Below are positions 48,597 through 60,377 of a DNA stretch of 64,000 nucleotides, piece by piece. The position numbers and the translations under genes were made by a program. Origin of the DNA: Eopsaltria australis. Its lineage: Eukaryota; Chordata; Aves; Passeriformes; Petroicidae. Position 1 is the first letter of the stretch; the number at the start of each line of letters is the position of its first letter. The notes below the pieces were generated by a model. It did not search any database. It was given only the letters and a program-made list of their open reading frames with translations, and was not told the origin of the DNA. Location: assembly GCA_034509425.1 (NCBI GenBank), contig JAVTVJ010000838.1, positions 1-64,000 of the forward strand. The letters run 5' to 3'.

Positions 48597-50246
48597 GGTT
48601 TGCAGAGTCGGGCCAGGAGCTGAGCAGAAAATTAGGTGATGGAGGATGCACACCTTGGTCTCTGTGAGCTCAGTTTGGTGTCTGGGCAGGGAAGTTGTGG
48701 TGCAGAGCCAGTTTCCACTCAGCTGAGGCTGTTTGCATACACACACAGGCACCTCTCCTCCCCTGGAAGCCTCCTGACAATGTGTCAGTGTCATCAACCA
48801 TGTGGGAAAGTTGTGGTGAACTCCTCCTTCCTGAAGATTTATTTATTTATTATTAAAAACGACTTTTTCTGATAAGTTTCCATTTTCCAGTCAACTTCGA
48901 AGAGAAAAAAACCTGCCAGTTTCAAAACCATTTCAGATCTGTGTGGGTTTTTCAGTGTGTGGCAGCAGAGGTAGTATTGCAAAAACTGCAGGAAATCAGT
49001 GAAAGTTCTTCAGGAAGTGCATTTGTCTGTGAGAGAAGTGGGGATATCTTTACATCTTCGTCTTCATCAGCTTTATCTTTAAACTCATTCCTCCCAGTGC
49101 ATGGAGATAGACCCAATGGTCCAATTGACCAAGACAGGTGAAATCTATTTCAAATAAATTCATGTTCTTTGGGAAGGGAACTCAGTGGTAATGCCTCATA
49201 GTGTATTTTTTTTAAAACCTACTAAATGAATATGATACTTGGTGTTGCTTGGCTGTCTCTGAGAAAAGCCGCGGTCTTTGCCATCCCTCCATGAACAGTT
49301 CTGGATTTAATCCTCACTCCACTCACCTTCCTCTTTAGCAGATCTACCGAACTCAGGCTTGTTTTGTTTTGTGAGGGTTTTCAAACTCAATTTTTGTAAG
49401 ACCATGTTTTGCCAGTGAAAGTGCCAGTGAGGTGTCACATCACTCAATTGCTTCTCCTCTACCCAAAATGTCAGGAGACAAAATAGAGAAAGATGCCCAG
49501 AAATGGGTTTTTCAAGGCAGGAAAGTGAACCAGAGTTAGGAATCACAGATCACATTTCCAAGATCCTTTATTAACACTTCTCCTTGATGTTGATCTACAA
49601 GTGATTTCCCGTGTAATTTATTTTCATTACAGTTTAAACTGTATTTTGGGGGAAGATAAAACATGCAGTTGTTTTACGAAAGGAAAAACTGTGTTTTCAT
49701 TAAAGGTTTTGACTCATCTAGAGTTTTATACCTTTAATGTAACTACTTAAACAGAATGTTTGTTTTCATGCAAAACAATTTGTTATTTGAGGTCTGTGTT
49801 TATCCAGCAAATTTTGAAAAGCACAGCTCAAAAATACTTATTTTCAAGGGAGCAAATTGAAAGTTCTAGACCAAAGAAAAACCACAAACATCTCAATTAT
49901 TGAGGGAGTGCTGCATAAAGTATTGCCTTTGGGATGATAATGCTAGTTTGATTTTGAGCTAATGTTTTGACAATCTGCATCACTATTTTAACCACCTTAT
50001 TCACTAGTATTCCCAAAAGCAGACACTTGTCTGTGTGTCTGTGTGTGCATCAAATTCTCCTTCTCTTTGTGCCTGTGATTATAAATGGCTGTGTGTATAA
50101 ATGTGATTTTCTGGAAATATTTAGTGTGGTGTAGCTGGCTGTGACAGCTCGTGCAGTTTGATCCACCAGCCTGGAGGTGCTTGAGGAAAGAAAAAGTCTT
50201 TACACGTGGGGATTCAGGTGCTGATAAATGTTTAAGGCAAAGCTTC

Positions 50247-50263
50247 TTTTTTTTTTTTTTTTT
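50247..50263. repeat. Poly-T tract, 17 bases
   Basis: Seventeen uninterrupted T residues lie between AGCTTC and CTTCTGG. No retrocopy is evident next to it. Confidence 0.9.
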
Positions 50264-50806
50264 CTTCTGGTTTTCTGGGAAAAATAAAATATGGGAACAG
50301 TGAAGTCAAAATGGAAGGAAAACGAGGCAATAAAAGCATGTCCAGGCTGTGTAGAGACTGAAGGTGATAAATTTGAACTTCTTCTGAGCAATCCTAATAG
50401 AGAAAAATGCCCAGGAACTGATTACCCTATTGAGAGAGGATCAAACATCAATCCTCTCTGCTGGGGCAAGTGCCATTTTCCTACTAAATATTTTCCTGCT
50501 CTAATTTTATTCCAATTCCCTTCACAAAGTCTGCCTTCCCATAAAATCTTTCTCCTAAATTTCCTTTTCATGTTTTGTCATCCTCCATCTCACTTTTTTT
50601 CCATATAATGTTGGTCAACACCTGAATTTTCATCCTTCACTGACCATTAAATGATTTCCCTGCTGTAATAATTACACCCCAGAATTAATTCAATTCATAA
50701 AAGTCATCACTATTAATCTGCTACTGTTAGGAAAATGAAGCTCTCTCTATTTCTAAAGACCAACCCTTCTAAGAAGGAAAATACTGAGCTGGAGGAAGAT
50801 TGTTTC

Positions 50807-50930
50807 TGGAGATCCATGGGGATGAGTCCTGGGGTCAATCTCATTCAGCATTTTCACCGCTGACATTGGCATAAAAATCAGGAATTGCAGTGAAACCTGT
50901 TGAAAACGTGGATCTAGGAAGCCTGGCACT
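50807..50930 (+). mobile_element. Probable old LINE reverse-transcriptase relic
   Basis: GAGTCCTGGGGTCAATCTCA, TTCAGCATTTTCACCGCTGA, CATTGGC resembles the conserved CR1/L3 reverse-transcriptase stretch that encodes QGSVLGP(I/V)LFNIFINDL. In the matching frame it reads VLGSISFSIFTADIG, flanked by stops on both sides. No 3' end or poly(A) is seen. If real, it is an old, internal, heavily decayed LINE fragment on the + strand. Confidence 0.45.
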
Positions 50931-51908
50931 GTCTGGTCTTAAATTTCATGCTGCCCCACTGGGCAGAGGTGGCAACAGTAACCAGAAATCATTTTTTTTT
51001 CCTTTTTTCTTTTCTCCCCCTGAGTTCTAGTATCATCCAATGTGATGTTTGTGCAAGCCCTGGATTAAAAGGATGACCATTCTACGTTAAGGTTCCTTCT
51101 TGGGAAGGAAACAAAGCTCCATTTTGGGGTTTTTTATGGCTCTATTGGCCTTGTACAGAAATATTTAACCAAGGAAAATTTTGCCATCATTCCTGCAGCC
51201 TCACAGAGTCACTGCACAGGTGATTTTGGAAGGGGACTCTGAAGATCATCTCTGTAAAGGTTTTCTTGTGAGCCTTTTTGGGAATCAAACCTTGCTGGAA
51301 TACCCTTCCTGGGTAGGAAACAAACACATCAAACCACTTGAATACACTGAAGCTGAAAATTCCTCTCCTTTATTATCTTCCTCTCACACACAGAGCTGTT
51401 GTTCATTTGAGAGAGTCTGAGAGGAATATTTGATGGGAAAATTCATGTCCAGAGGTAGACATTCATTCTGTGAAGGGCATGAAAGTACATATTGAAATAC
51501 CTGTTTTTATGCAGTTATTATTGTAGTATTCAGTTAATAATCATCAGTACAGCATGTAGCACCCATGTTGCTCTGAGTAAATGATGTAATACCACGTTGT
51601 CCTTCTTTCCCTGCTTAATTAATTAGAACTTTGAAGTCTGGCATCTCATTTGAGAGACCAGGGTTAAGCCCTGGGTTTAATCAGTTTAATCACCTACCCC
51701 AATTTCCTCATGCAGCCCTTTCTTTCTGAGATGCTGTGAGGTCCTCTTTGTCTTCCAAGGTAGTTGAAAGATAATGTTAAAACTCAGTTTTAACCAAAAG
51801 TCAGAGTTCTAAGCAGAAAAGGCTGGAGGTAGTCTGTCCTCCAGACTCACATCCACATAAAACAGAGAAAGGCAATAAAATATATTTACATGACTATTCA
51901 CAAGCCCA

Positions 51909-52068
51909 TTCACCTCAAGTTTACTAAGACACAGGGAGAGCTTTTAAGCAGCAAAGAAATAAGGAGACAGAGGAGCACAGGAATTCTCACATTAAATAGT
52001 CATTAAAAATGTATCAAAATGTGAAATACTGTGCTCAAGGTTTTGCATTTTTGCTGTTTAGGAAGGCA
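51909..52068 (+). repeat. Direct duplication, copy 1 (~155 bp)
   Basis: This segment recurs 2.35 kb downstream in the same orientation. Shared words in order are TTCACCTCAA, TTTAC.AAGACAC, GCAGCAAAGAAATAAGGAGA, ACATTAAAT.GTCATTAAAA, and AATGTGAAATACTGTGCTCA followed by AGGTTTTGC. The copies differ by substitutions and small indels, so the event is not recent. The segment has no LTR, LINE or SINE hallmark that I recognise. Confidence 0.9.
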
Positions 52069-54261
52069 GGTATTGACAATATTCTCTGGCAGCATTTCCA
52101 TGCAGTGAGCACATAGTTCATGTGGGGGAGGATCCTCTTCACCCTTCCTGGTACCCGGCAGGCCCTGGCCAGGCAGTAACCACCCCCTAACACAGCTGAC
52201 TCAGGATGAGTGAGCCCTTTACCTTCCTGTTATCCATGAATTATTCACACAAGAATAACTGGAGAAATCTCAGTAGCAAGCAGCACCAGCCTTCTGCTCA
52301 GGTCAGGCCATCCCCAGCCCCTCTGTCCTGGAAATTGCAGTATGGGGATTCTAAACCCAGGAAAAGGAAAAGCTAAAATTCACCATGCTGTGGATCTTTT
52401 TTACTTATGAGTTGGAGGCATCCCTGCACTCCATTTTTCCAGCTTGTCTTAGCTCAGCTTTGATTCAGCAGGTCGTGTTCAAGGCTTGCCTGGCTGACCA
52501 CATTTATTTCAAAGGCTGGGGCAGTTCCATGGGAAAAGAACAGCCCAGGGTCTGGTCCTGAGCAGCTCTTCATGGTGGGGGAGACAAAACCCTGGGTGCT
52601 GCTCCCTGTGTCTGCCTGTGCTCCATGACTCCATCCTTCCCACCACGGAGCCAAAACCCAGAGAGATGGGAAATGAAATCAGCTGTCTACGAGCTGCACT
52701 AATAAATATCTATAAAAAACTAGAGCGTCTTCCCCAAGAACAAAAGAGCAATTGAGACATTTTAACCTAAACCTCTGCAATAAATTAATCGGGGCTGATT
52801 CAGGGCGAGAAATATTTTATTGCTGCAGAGGCATGGAGGAAGTGAAATAATTTCTGCCTAGCACTTGGCCTCTCACAGCCTGTCTCGTTCCTGCTCACGC
52901 AAGCCTTGGAGAGATGGGACAGGACTCCTCATGACAGCTCCCAGGAATGTTGTGTCTTCCACTTCGACTTCAGCCGAGCTCCCTGGCCAAACTGGATGAT
53001 GATTTATTGCAACTGCTCCATAAGCTGCTGTGAGCCCAGAATAAACTGTTGTTTTGCAATGTTGAGGTTTTTTTATCCTTTTTTCAATCTTGATTTTGCT
53101 TTCAGTTTTGTGTGGAGGAACAAGCTGACAATTTTCTCCAAGTTGAGCTGCTGCAAGGGCCTTTCCTCTTGCAGTCACCAGTTTCAATGGATGGTTCAGG
53201 TGCCTTCAGGACAGGTTTTTGAATTTTTCAGGAGGTGTATTTGCTTAATTAAACCTCACCAGAGGTGTATATGGACAAATGTTCCTCCTGAGCAGCAGAA
53301 GTTCTCCCCATGAAACCTTCAGACTTGCTCAGGACTCCTGCAGGAGGGAAACCTCTCCAGTCAAACTCCCCAAATCAGAGAGCCCAGACCAAGGTTTGAT
53401 GCACAAAAACCACTGGCAAAGTCTCAAAACAATGACATGTGTGAGGGTCACCCTCTTTGGTTTTATCACTCCAGTTCAAGACCATAAAATGAGAAATTTA
53501 ACTTATACAGCACAAGAAGATGCCCAAGGTAGAAGAAAAAAAAAAAAGAAAAAAGATGCAGTCTCTGATCTCACAAAAAATACATGTAGATTCCACAATA
53601 CTTCATACCCTTTCTCTTCTCACTACATAAGTGATTTTGAGGGAAATTTTAAAAATCAGGCTGAAATGGAGGCGGGCACATTCTGGGCAGCTTTTTACTG
53701 TTTTGTAGTGATTTCTGTTTCCCAGCTCAGGGGAAAATTCTCACAAGGTGATGTTCACACCTTGCAGGATTGGCCTGAGTCCCTTTGTTCCCTTGTTGCT
53801 TGTGGTTGTGGCAACCTCACCCTGCCCCTCACCAGGACTGAGTTTCCAAATAAGCTCCTTCATACCCAGCCCTGAAATTACAATTTGTATAGAAAACTGG
53901 CAAAATGAAATCACTTTGAGGCCTTCAAAAATGTCTCTATAAATTCTACTGGCTGTGGTGTTTTTCCTTTATTTGCCTGGCTAGATTTTTGCTGTAACCC
54001 TTTGGTAATAAATTGCTTTCCATTGTGACATGAAATTACTTGAGAGAGTTTTGCTGGGGAGGGGGATGGATGAGTCAAGTCCTCACTGCATTGCAGTCAA
54101 CCCCAAACCTTGTGCAGGCTTCAGGGGAGCAAGGATGTGAGCTGTGTGCTTTCTAAAGACAAAATGGCACTTTTAAAGTGCATAAAAGTTGCCAAGGTGG
54201 CAGATTAGGGTGGTTGGGTGATGACCAGGTAGACACTGTTGGATGGAGAGCAGTGGAGTGG
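52069..54261. other. Spacer between the two duplicated copies
   Basis: About 2.2 kb with no recognised transposon. It contains the longest open frame outside the recognised repeats (198 codons, 53279-53875, + strand), which includes a run of lysines from an A-rich tract at 53527-53555 and has no recognisable motif. The part 52.95-53.05 kb looks like ordinary unique sequence that could be conserved. I do not call a gene. Confidence 0.45.
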
Positions 54262-54409
54262 TTCACCTCAAATTTACAAAGACACTGGGAAAGCTTTTAT
54301 GCAGCAAAGAAATAAGGAGACAGAGAAGCACATTACATTAAATGGTCATTAAAAATAAATAAAAATGTGAAATACTGTGCTCAAGGTTTTGCTTTCTTGC
54401 TATAGGCAA
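54262..54409 (+). repeat. Direct duplication, copy 2 (~148 bp)
   Basis: This is the second copy of the 51909-52068 segment, in the same orientation, sharing GCAGCAAAGAAATAAGGAGA and AATGTGAAATACTGTGCTCA. It lacks a short piece (GGAATTCTC) present in copy 1 and ends near GCTATAGGCAAG, where copy 1 has GCTGTTTAGGAAGGCA. Confidence 0.9.
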
Positions 54410-55686
54410 GTGCATAGGGGCACTTTGGGACGGGAGGGTTCTGATGTTACGGGTGATGTGAGAAAAGGGATCTCCCCTGGCTGTGCTTTGGAGGATTGGG
54501 GTAATCCTTGAAAAACAGGAGGTTGATGTTTTTATTTTTAGGAGGGAAGAGCCCACGCTGCAGCCTGTGGTACCCCTGATGGCCCCAGTCCTTGAGATAA
54601 GTGCAGTCCAAGAGATCCTCCCTCTCCTCCTGCTCTCATTGCTGAGGGATGCTCTACACTACCCAGGTGTGTCAAAAACAGGACTTGGGATGACTTCTGG
54701 GTTAAACTCACCTCTTAGTTTCATTGAGTTTAATTTCATATGGAGTTGACTGAAGACCTGCCCATCATCCCAGCAGAAACTGCCTCTGTTCTAAGAGATT
54801 TGATGGATCATTCTGTGAGTTTCCAAAATCATAAGCAGAAATGCTGGGCCCCATTTTGGTATCCCCAGATGCCTGCCATCCACAGAGGGTGTATGAGAAG
54901 GCTGTGGTGTGAACATGATGGATTTGGAAGGTAGCAAAAGGCAGTGAGGATGCTTGAGGGAGTGAGCTTCAAGCAGAGATGAAGGGGAATTAACAAACAA
55001 ACTGAGCAAGCTCAAATAAACAGCAGGAAGCATCTCTTGGTGCAAGCCCTGAGCTCACTGCCAGCACACAGGGTGGATGCTGAGAGCCAGCACAGCTCCC
55101 ACAGGGAAGGGGGCAAGTGCTCTGGAAAAGGGGAAAAGGGCCATCAAGTGCTGGCCTGGGAGGTGCCCATGGCTGGCAGTGCCTGGGGACTGGGAGGGCA
55201 CTGGGGGAGAAGTGTCAGAATTATTGAATTATTGCCCTTTTCCTGTTGTGAGCAGATGTGAGATGGCAGTGACTGTCCCTGTGGGCAGAGATCACTGACA
55301 GGTGACTGTGTGCCCTACCTGGGGAGGAAAGCAGCTGCAAGAGCAGGTTGAAAACTCCTACACATACTCTTGTAGGGGTTGTGATGGACCTGGGGGATGC
55401 TGCTGGGTGGATTTATGGGAAGGTGGGTGATTATCTCCCTGCCCTTCTCTCACCTCTGCAGCTCTCAGCAGCACTGAACGTGGTCCTGGTGTCCTTCTGT
55501 CGGAGGTCAGAGCTGAGTCTGGACCTGCAACACATCATCTCCTCTTCATCCCCCAAAGGTTAAGGTACTGCTCTGACATGGTATTTGACACAACAGAGTG
55601 AGTTGTGCTCCAGCCAGAATGGAAGTTTCATATTAGATATTTAAACGCTACGCTTTCAGGAGACCATACAATCCCTTTTTAAATAA

Positions 55687-55719
<33 letters not shown>

Positions 55720-56161
55720 CAGCACTGCAGCCGAAAAGTCTTTGCTGTGCAAGTCTACACCTGGGCAGCTGCTGCATGGACAGGTATCAGCCCATAAAGG
55801 GTAATATTGGGCACAGGTGCAGGTTCAGAGCATCCTTAGGTTTCTTCTTGTTGGTCAGCAGAAGGAGAATGTTGTTTTTATTCCAAGAGCTGCAACCTTA
55901 CAGTTGGACAAGATCTAACTAGTGTTACAGCCTCTTGCCTCCCAGTGTATCTTGTAAAACATCTTGGTCTCCACTTAACTGTTTACATTTGCATCACATT
56001 GTCTGGTGAAAAAACTTTTCTTCTGTTTCAGCCTGAGAGACACATTTCACTAACTGTATGTGGTTTGTGTGGCCAAGTGATTTTGGACTGAAGTGCATCA
56101 CCCATGGATGATAACCAGCCTGATCCCAGGGAATCAGCCCCGCTGGCTGCCTGCTCCCTCT
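54410..56161. other. Unique noncoding sequence, partly GC-rich
   Basis: The sequence is more GC-rich than average from about 54.5 to 55.6 kb. Several acceptor-like sites occur (near 54540, 55460 and 55724) with open frames of under 90 codons and no recognised family. A (TG)14 microsatellite lies at 55687-55714, directly before an acceptor-like TTTTCCAG. No gene is supported. Confidence 0.45.
55687..55714. repeat. TG dinucleotide microsatellite, 14 units
   Basis: Fourteen uninterrupted TG units lie between AAATAA and TTTTCC. It is likely length-polymorphic. Confidence 0.95.
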
Positions 56162-56770
56162 CAGGATCACAGAATGATGGAATCACAGAACCACAGGATC
56201 ACTGAGGTTGGAAAATCCCTCTCAGACATCGAGTCCAAGTTGTGCCTGATTCCCACCTTGTCCCCAGCCCACAGCACTGAGTGCCACCTCCAGCCCTTCC
56301 TTGGACACCGCCAGGGATGGGGACTCCAAACCTCCCAGGGCAGCCCCTGCCAAGGCCTGACCACCCTTTCCATCGAGAAATTCCTGCTGATGTCCACCCT
56401 GAGCCTCCCCTGGCCCAGCCTGAGGCCATTCCCTCTCCTCCTGTCCCTGTTCCCTGGGAGCAGAGCCCGACCCCCCCGGCTGCCCCCTCCTGTCAGGGAG
56501 TTGTGCAGAGCCACAAGGTCCCCCCTGAGCCTCCTTTGCTCCAGGCTGAGCCCCTTTCCCAGCTCCCTCAGCCACTCCTGGGGCTCCAGACCCTTCCCCA
56601 GCTCTGTTCCCTTCTCTGGCTCCAGCCCCTCAATTCCTTGCTATGAGTGTCCCAGAGCTGCCCCCAGGATTCCAGGTGGTCTCTCAGCAGTGACAGCGAA
56701 GGGACAATCACTGCCCTGGTCCTGCTGCTACCCCATTCCTGACACTCTCCTCCTCCCCATGCCCTCTGTG
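56162..56770 (-). mobile_element. CR1 LINE, ~600 bp, minus strand
   Basis: The + strand starts with the reverse of the CR1 3' end (ATCACAGAATGATGGAATCA) and runs through the GC-rich 3' UTR (TTCCTTGGACACCGCCAGGG, GAGAAATTCCTGCTGATGTC). It then enters the end of ORF2. Translated from the minus strand, the part around 56500-56600 reads like the conserved end of CR1 ORF2 (EWLRELGKGLSLEQRRLRGD). Further upstream segments (GGACAATCACTGCCCTGGTC) match internal CR1. The copy is 5'-truncated. The 279-codon open frame on the + strand across it is antisense and without meaning. Confidence 0.93.
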
Positions 56771-58181
56771 TTGCCCCATCTGTGGGGAGGGTTTGTTTGC
56801 AGTGCAGTTGCTTTCTCAGCTGCCTCCATTGACAAACCAGAACCAGCAGCTCAGAGAGGAGGATTGGTCACGGTGCCTGGCTCTCCTGTTCATATCTCGC
56901 ATGAGTTCATTAAAATTATGAACATGTTGTGAAATGAAAATAAATATAATTCTGGCTTATCCGGTGTAAAACTAGCTTAGTCATGCTGAGATAGGGGCCG
57001 TCTACATCTGTTAATTATACCCTGACAGGCCTCAGCTTGAAACTCATGAGACATCACAGGGTTTTCTGAGATCTTTTGATACGAACCTTTTTCCCCAAAG
57101 TGCAGGAGCAAGGGCCAGAAGGGCTTTTGTTTGTCCTTTAGCATTGTGTTGGGTTTGCCAGCCAGTGGCATCGGTTTCTGTGCCAGACAAGTCACAGAGC
57201 CTCATGCAACCCAAACTGCTAAATTTGAGAGGAGTTTTCATTGCAGAAACTCTGGGAAATAATACTATAGTTTACTGCTTGAGCATTTTTTGCTGTTTTG
57301 ATTTTAAAAATGTTGTAGAGGGTCCAACAAATAAGTGTTGAACCTTCTGTAAGAGATACATATGGGAGAGGAGCTGCAAAGCACAAGCCAATGCTGGATA
57401 CCTAAAGCCCGGAGAGAGAACAGATGTTTTACCACCTCCACACTCTTTCCTACCACAAAATAATTCAGATTTGGATGCTCCACACTGGATGAGGTTTTTT
57501 TTTAAATTTATTTATTTTTTAAACGGACTTACCATCTCCTTAAAGTGTAAGCAGAGCAGAGAAAAAGACATTAGTATTAAACCCTAGGTTTGCACAGTGC
57601 TTACAGGGAAATGTTAAAATGAAGCTTGTGTCTCCTGGGGTTAATAATGTATGGTCAGTGTAGGGTTGTTATGGAAAGAACATAGTTACAGTGAGAGCAT
57701 ATGGCCGAATAAAAGAAGGAATCCAGCCTTTTGGAGATGCTGTTCTCATGGAGTGGGAAAGGCAAGGCTGACTGGAGCACAGGCATGCTGTAAGCTGCTT
57801 GTTTTCCTCCCAGAATATTATGATTCTGCTCCAGTGGTGGTTTTTGATGAGGTACAGTATTTCAGTTGGAGGGGAGAGGTTTTAGGGAGAGACCTGAGGG
57901 ATGTACAAACAGTGTAATAGAAAATCCTTGATCACTAAACGGATGAGGAGCAATTTAGACTGGGGTGAAATCCAGCGAGTGCACCTGCTCTGGGGGGCAG
58001 GAGGTGATGGAGATGGTTCCTGCGGGACTCTTCTTTCTGTGTTGGTGGAACAGAGTTCAGGAGAATGGCAGGAAAGCCAGACACAAAGAGCCTGAACCAA
58101 GGGATGTTTTCAGTTTACTGGGGCACATTTGTAGGTGTCAATCTGAGCAAGCAAAGAAAATTAATTTTAAATTACCACAAA
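56771..58181. other. Unique noncoding sequence, no gene recognised
   Basis: AT-rich between two CR1 copies. A T-rich patch lies at 57497-57520. No coding frame or repeat family is recognised. Confidence 0.5.
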
Positions 58182-58305
58182 CACACAGAATAATCAGGGT
58201 GGGAAGGGACCTTAAGGGTCAGCTGGTCCAGCCCCTTGCTGTGATCAGGGACACCTTCCTGCTGAGCTCAGGACAGCCCAAGCTGCCTCACAGGGCACAG
58301 AGCCG
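58182..58305 (-). mobile_element. CR1 LINE fragment, minus strand
   Basis: ACAGAATAATCAGGGTGGGA, AGGGACCTTAAGGGTCAGC, TGGTCCAGCCCC is the reverse complement of the last ~120 bases of CR1 (GGTCCCTTCCCACCCTGATT, ATTCTGTG). It is truncated close to the 3' end. Confidence 0.88.
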
Positions 58306-58527
58306 AGACACCACGCTGTGGAATATTCCCACTCCCAAACAACCAGGAGAGAGTTTACTTTACTGACAGATAGAGATAAACAGGAGGAGGCAGCTGTTAG
58401 GAGAATTCCATTGACCACTGACCTGAAAACATGGAGCTTTCCATAAAAATGCTGGCGAGCTGAATTAGAAGAGAATATTTAGATTCTGCAAAAATACTTC
58501 CAGCAGCACCAAGAATAATAATTAATT

Positions 58528-58541
58528 GGGGGGGGGGGGGG
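58528..58541 (+). repeat. Poly-G run of 14 with further G runs
   Basis: Fourteen G residues are followed by T, GGG, a TG-rich gap and GGGG. The + strand could form a G-quadruplex. The exact count should be treated with care. Confidence 0.85.
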
Positions 58542-59433
58542 TGGGTGTGTGGTATGGGGAAAGGCCTGGATTTCTAGGCTGAATCACCACACATTCCATT
58601 ATTTCTGAGTGGACAACTTCACTCTCTCAAATGAGCCCAGAGCAGATGCCCTGACTGCTGCTGACTGTTCAAGGACTTCCTAAAGACAAATTCTAACTCT
58701 GCCTTCACAAAACAAACCCAGACCCACACAGAATAGGAAGGTGCTATCTCAATGTCTTCAATAATTTAAAGTCTTAGTGGCATAGTAGTCTGGAAATACT
58801 GTAAAATGCATGTAAGAAAACCAAACACAGACCTAATCCTGATTTCGTTGATTTTTTGGGGGGGAAAGGGTTGGTTTTTTTATTTTTGCTTGATTTAGAT
58901 CAGTTGTGATATATACTTAAAACAGTTGTGTGGGAGGGGGATGTAAGTGGATGCCATTTTAATAAATTCTCTTTTTCTCTTGCAGAGAACAGACATTAAT
59001 TTAGTAATGGCTGCAGTTAATATGTGGAGGTTTAAATCACTGGTCAAAAAGAGCTGATCTGTACCGTTCCAGCTAATAAAAATAGTGGCTTTTTAAAAAT
59101 CCTGATCCTCCCCAAACACCTGCTCAACAACAGGTACCTGAATTCAAACCAACTTCTTATTTGGGATAATAGGCTGATAAATGACAGATATCTTGGACAT
59201 TGAAGAAGATGCTGCCCGACAATAAAACAGGGAAATTGTTTTTATTTCCCCTTCCAGCTGCTGGATTTCTTATTAATGGGAAATAACCCCTTTCTGACCT
59301 GTGTTTACTATAGGTGCCCATTAATTAGTTGGTTAGAACTGGCTAACTTTTTTTCTGTGAAACACAGAGATGTGGTGACATCGTAGAATTTTAGAAATCC
59401 AAATTTAAATTTTGCCAAGTCATTTGTCCCACC

Positions 59434-59455
59434 AAAAAAAAAAAAAAAAAAAAAA
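59434..59455. repeat. Poly-A tract, 22 bases
   Basis: Twenty-two uninterrupted A residues. The ~150 bases to the left show no recognisable retrocopy. Confidence 0.92.
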
Positions 59456-60360
59456 TTCCCTGAAAGTCCAGGAAAAGCTGGAAGCAGGAAGACAACGGAA
59501 ATCCAAGCATTACTTCAGATTATTTTGGGGATTTCCATTCAGGCTAGATTTTTGTTCCACATTTCCTTTAAGTTAAGATTCTAAATCCAAAGCAAAGTCA
59601 TTATTTAGGAATGAGAACATATTGCTTAATCCCAAAGTAATTTCGGAGTTCACTGAAAATGCCAAAATTTTGATCATCCTGAAATTAATTTTTTTTTTAA
59701 TTTTTTTTTAAATTTGTCCTTTATTTTAGTTGTTTCAAGCCATCAGTTGAAATCCAAGGATCTCTGGTGGCAGGTGGGATGTGTCACTGGAGCTGCTGGG
59801 ATTTACCCAAGTGGAGCAGTGAGGAGAAATTTATTTTTCCCCATCTTCCCCAGGCACCCTGACTCTCCTGCCCTTGGGGATTTATTTAGGAAAGGTGAAG
59901 CACAGAAACTGCCACAGAGGTAAGGCTGTCTTTGAGGAAGAGTTGCCTTAAAAGTTACATCTTTTGGCACCAGATTTAGTAAGTTTTTTCACAGTAAAAT
60001 TTAAATTTTTTAGGTTTTATACTTGAAACAGGTTTAGGTTTTGGTTTTTTGTTTTTGGGGTTGGATATGCCATGCTTGTTGCACCAGGTAAAATGTGACT
60101 TGCTAGGGCACCTATTTAGTGGCAAAACACTGGAATTTTGGTACTCCTGTCTAGTGGACATCTGCCAGTTTGGCTTAGCAGGGATCCCTTTGGGATACCT
60201 CTTTTCACACCTCTCTTTAACTGAGCAGGGCTACAGAACTTTTGCTGTCACTAACCATAAGTTAGTGGAGCAAAAAAAAATAATAAATTCCAATTCTACT
60301 GTATAATCCAGAGGCATTTTTGTTAATTAGTTGGGTTTGCTTGGAGTTTCTTGGGGCTTC

Positions 60361-60377
60361 TTTTTTTTTTTTTTTTT
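60361..60377. repeat. Poly-T tract, 17 bases
   Basis: Seventeen uninterrupted T residues follow GGGGCTTC. No retrocopy is evident to the right. Confidence 0.92.

Larger units (their letters stand above)
44209..50806. other. Mostly unique sequence with one candidate exon
   Basis: No transposon is recognised. A candidate terminal exon lies at 46791-46896, a long T/G tract at 48470-48596, and shorter T runs at 46390 and 50247. The block 47768-47830 has a few words (CCCACTGAAGTCAGTCA) like old palindromic repeats, but this is too weak to call. Confidence 0.5.

Noticed and set aside
48316..48667. Hydrophobic phenylalanine-rich and lysine-rich frames resembling a membrane protein
   Set aside because: They are translations of the T/G-rich low-complexity tract at 48470-48596.
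53279..53875. 198-codon open frame, + strand, starting with ATG
   Set aside because: It has no recognisable domain and a lysine run from an A-rich tract, and overlaps another open frame. This length can arise by chance in a 64-kb six-frame scan.
55724..55790. Possible 61-bp exon with TTTTCCAG acceptor and ACAG|GTATCA donor after (TG)14
   Set aside because: The donor is weak and all three frames are open. The acceptor tract is mostly the TG microsatellite. No further support.
56093..56932. 279-codon open frame on the + strand
   Set aside because: It lies antisense across a minus-strand CR1 copy (56162-56770). Its proline- and serine-rich composition comes from the GC-rich CR1 3' UTR read backwards.
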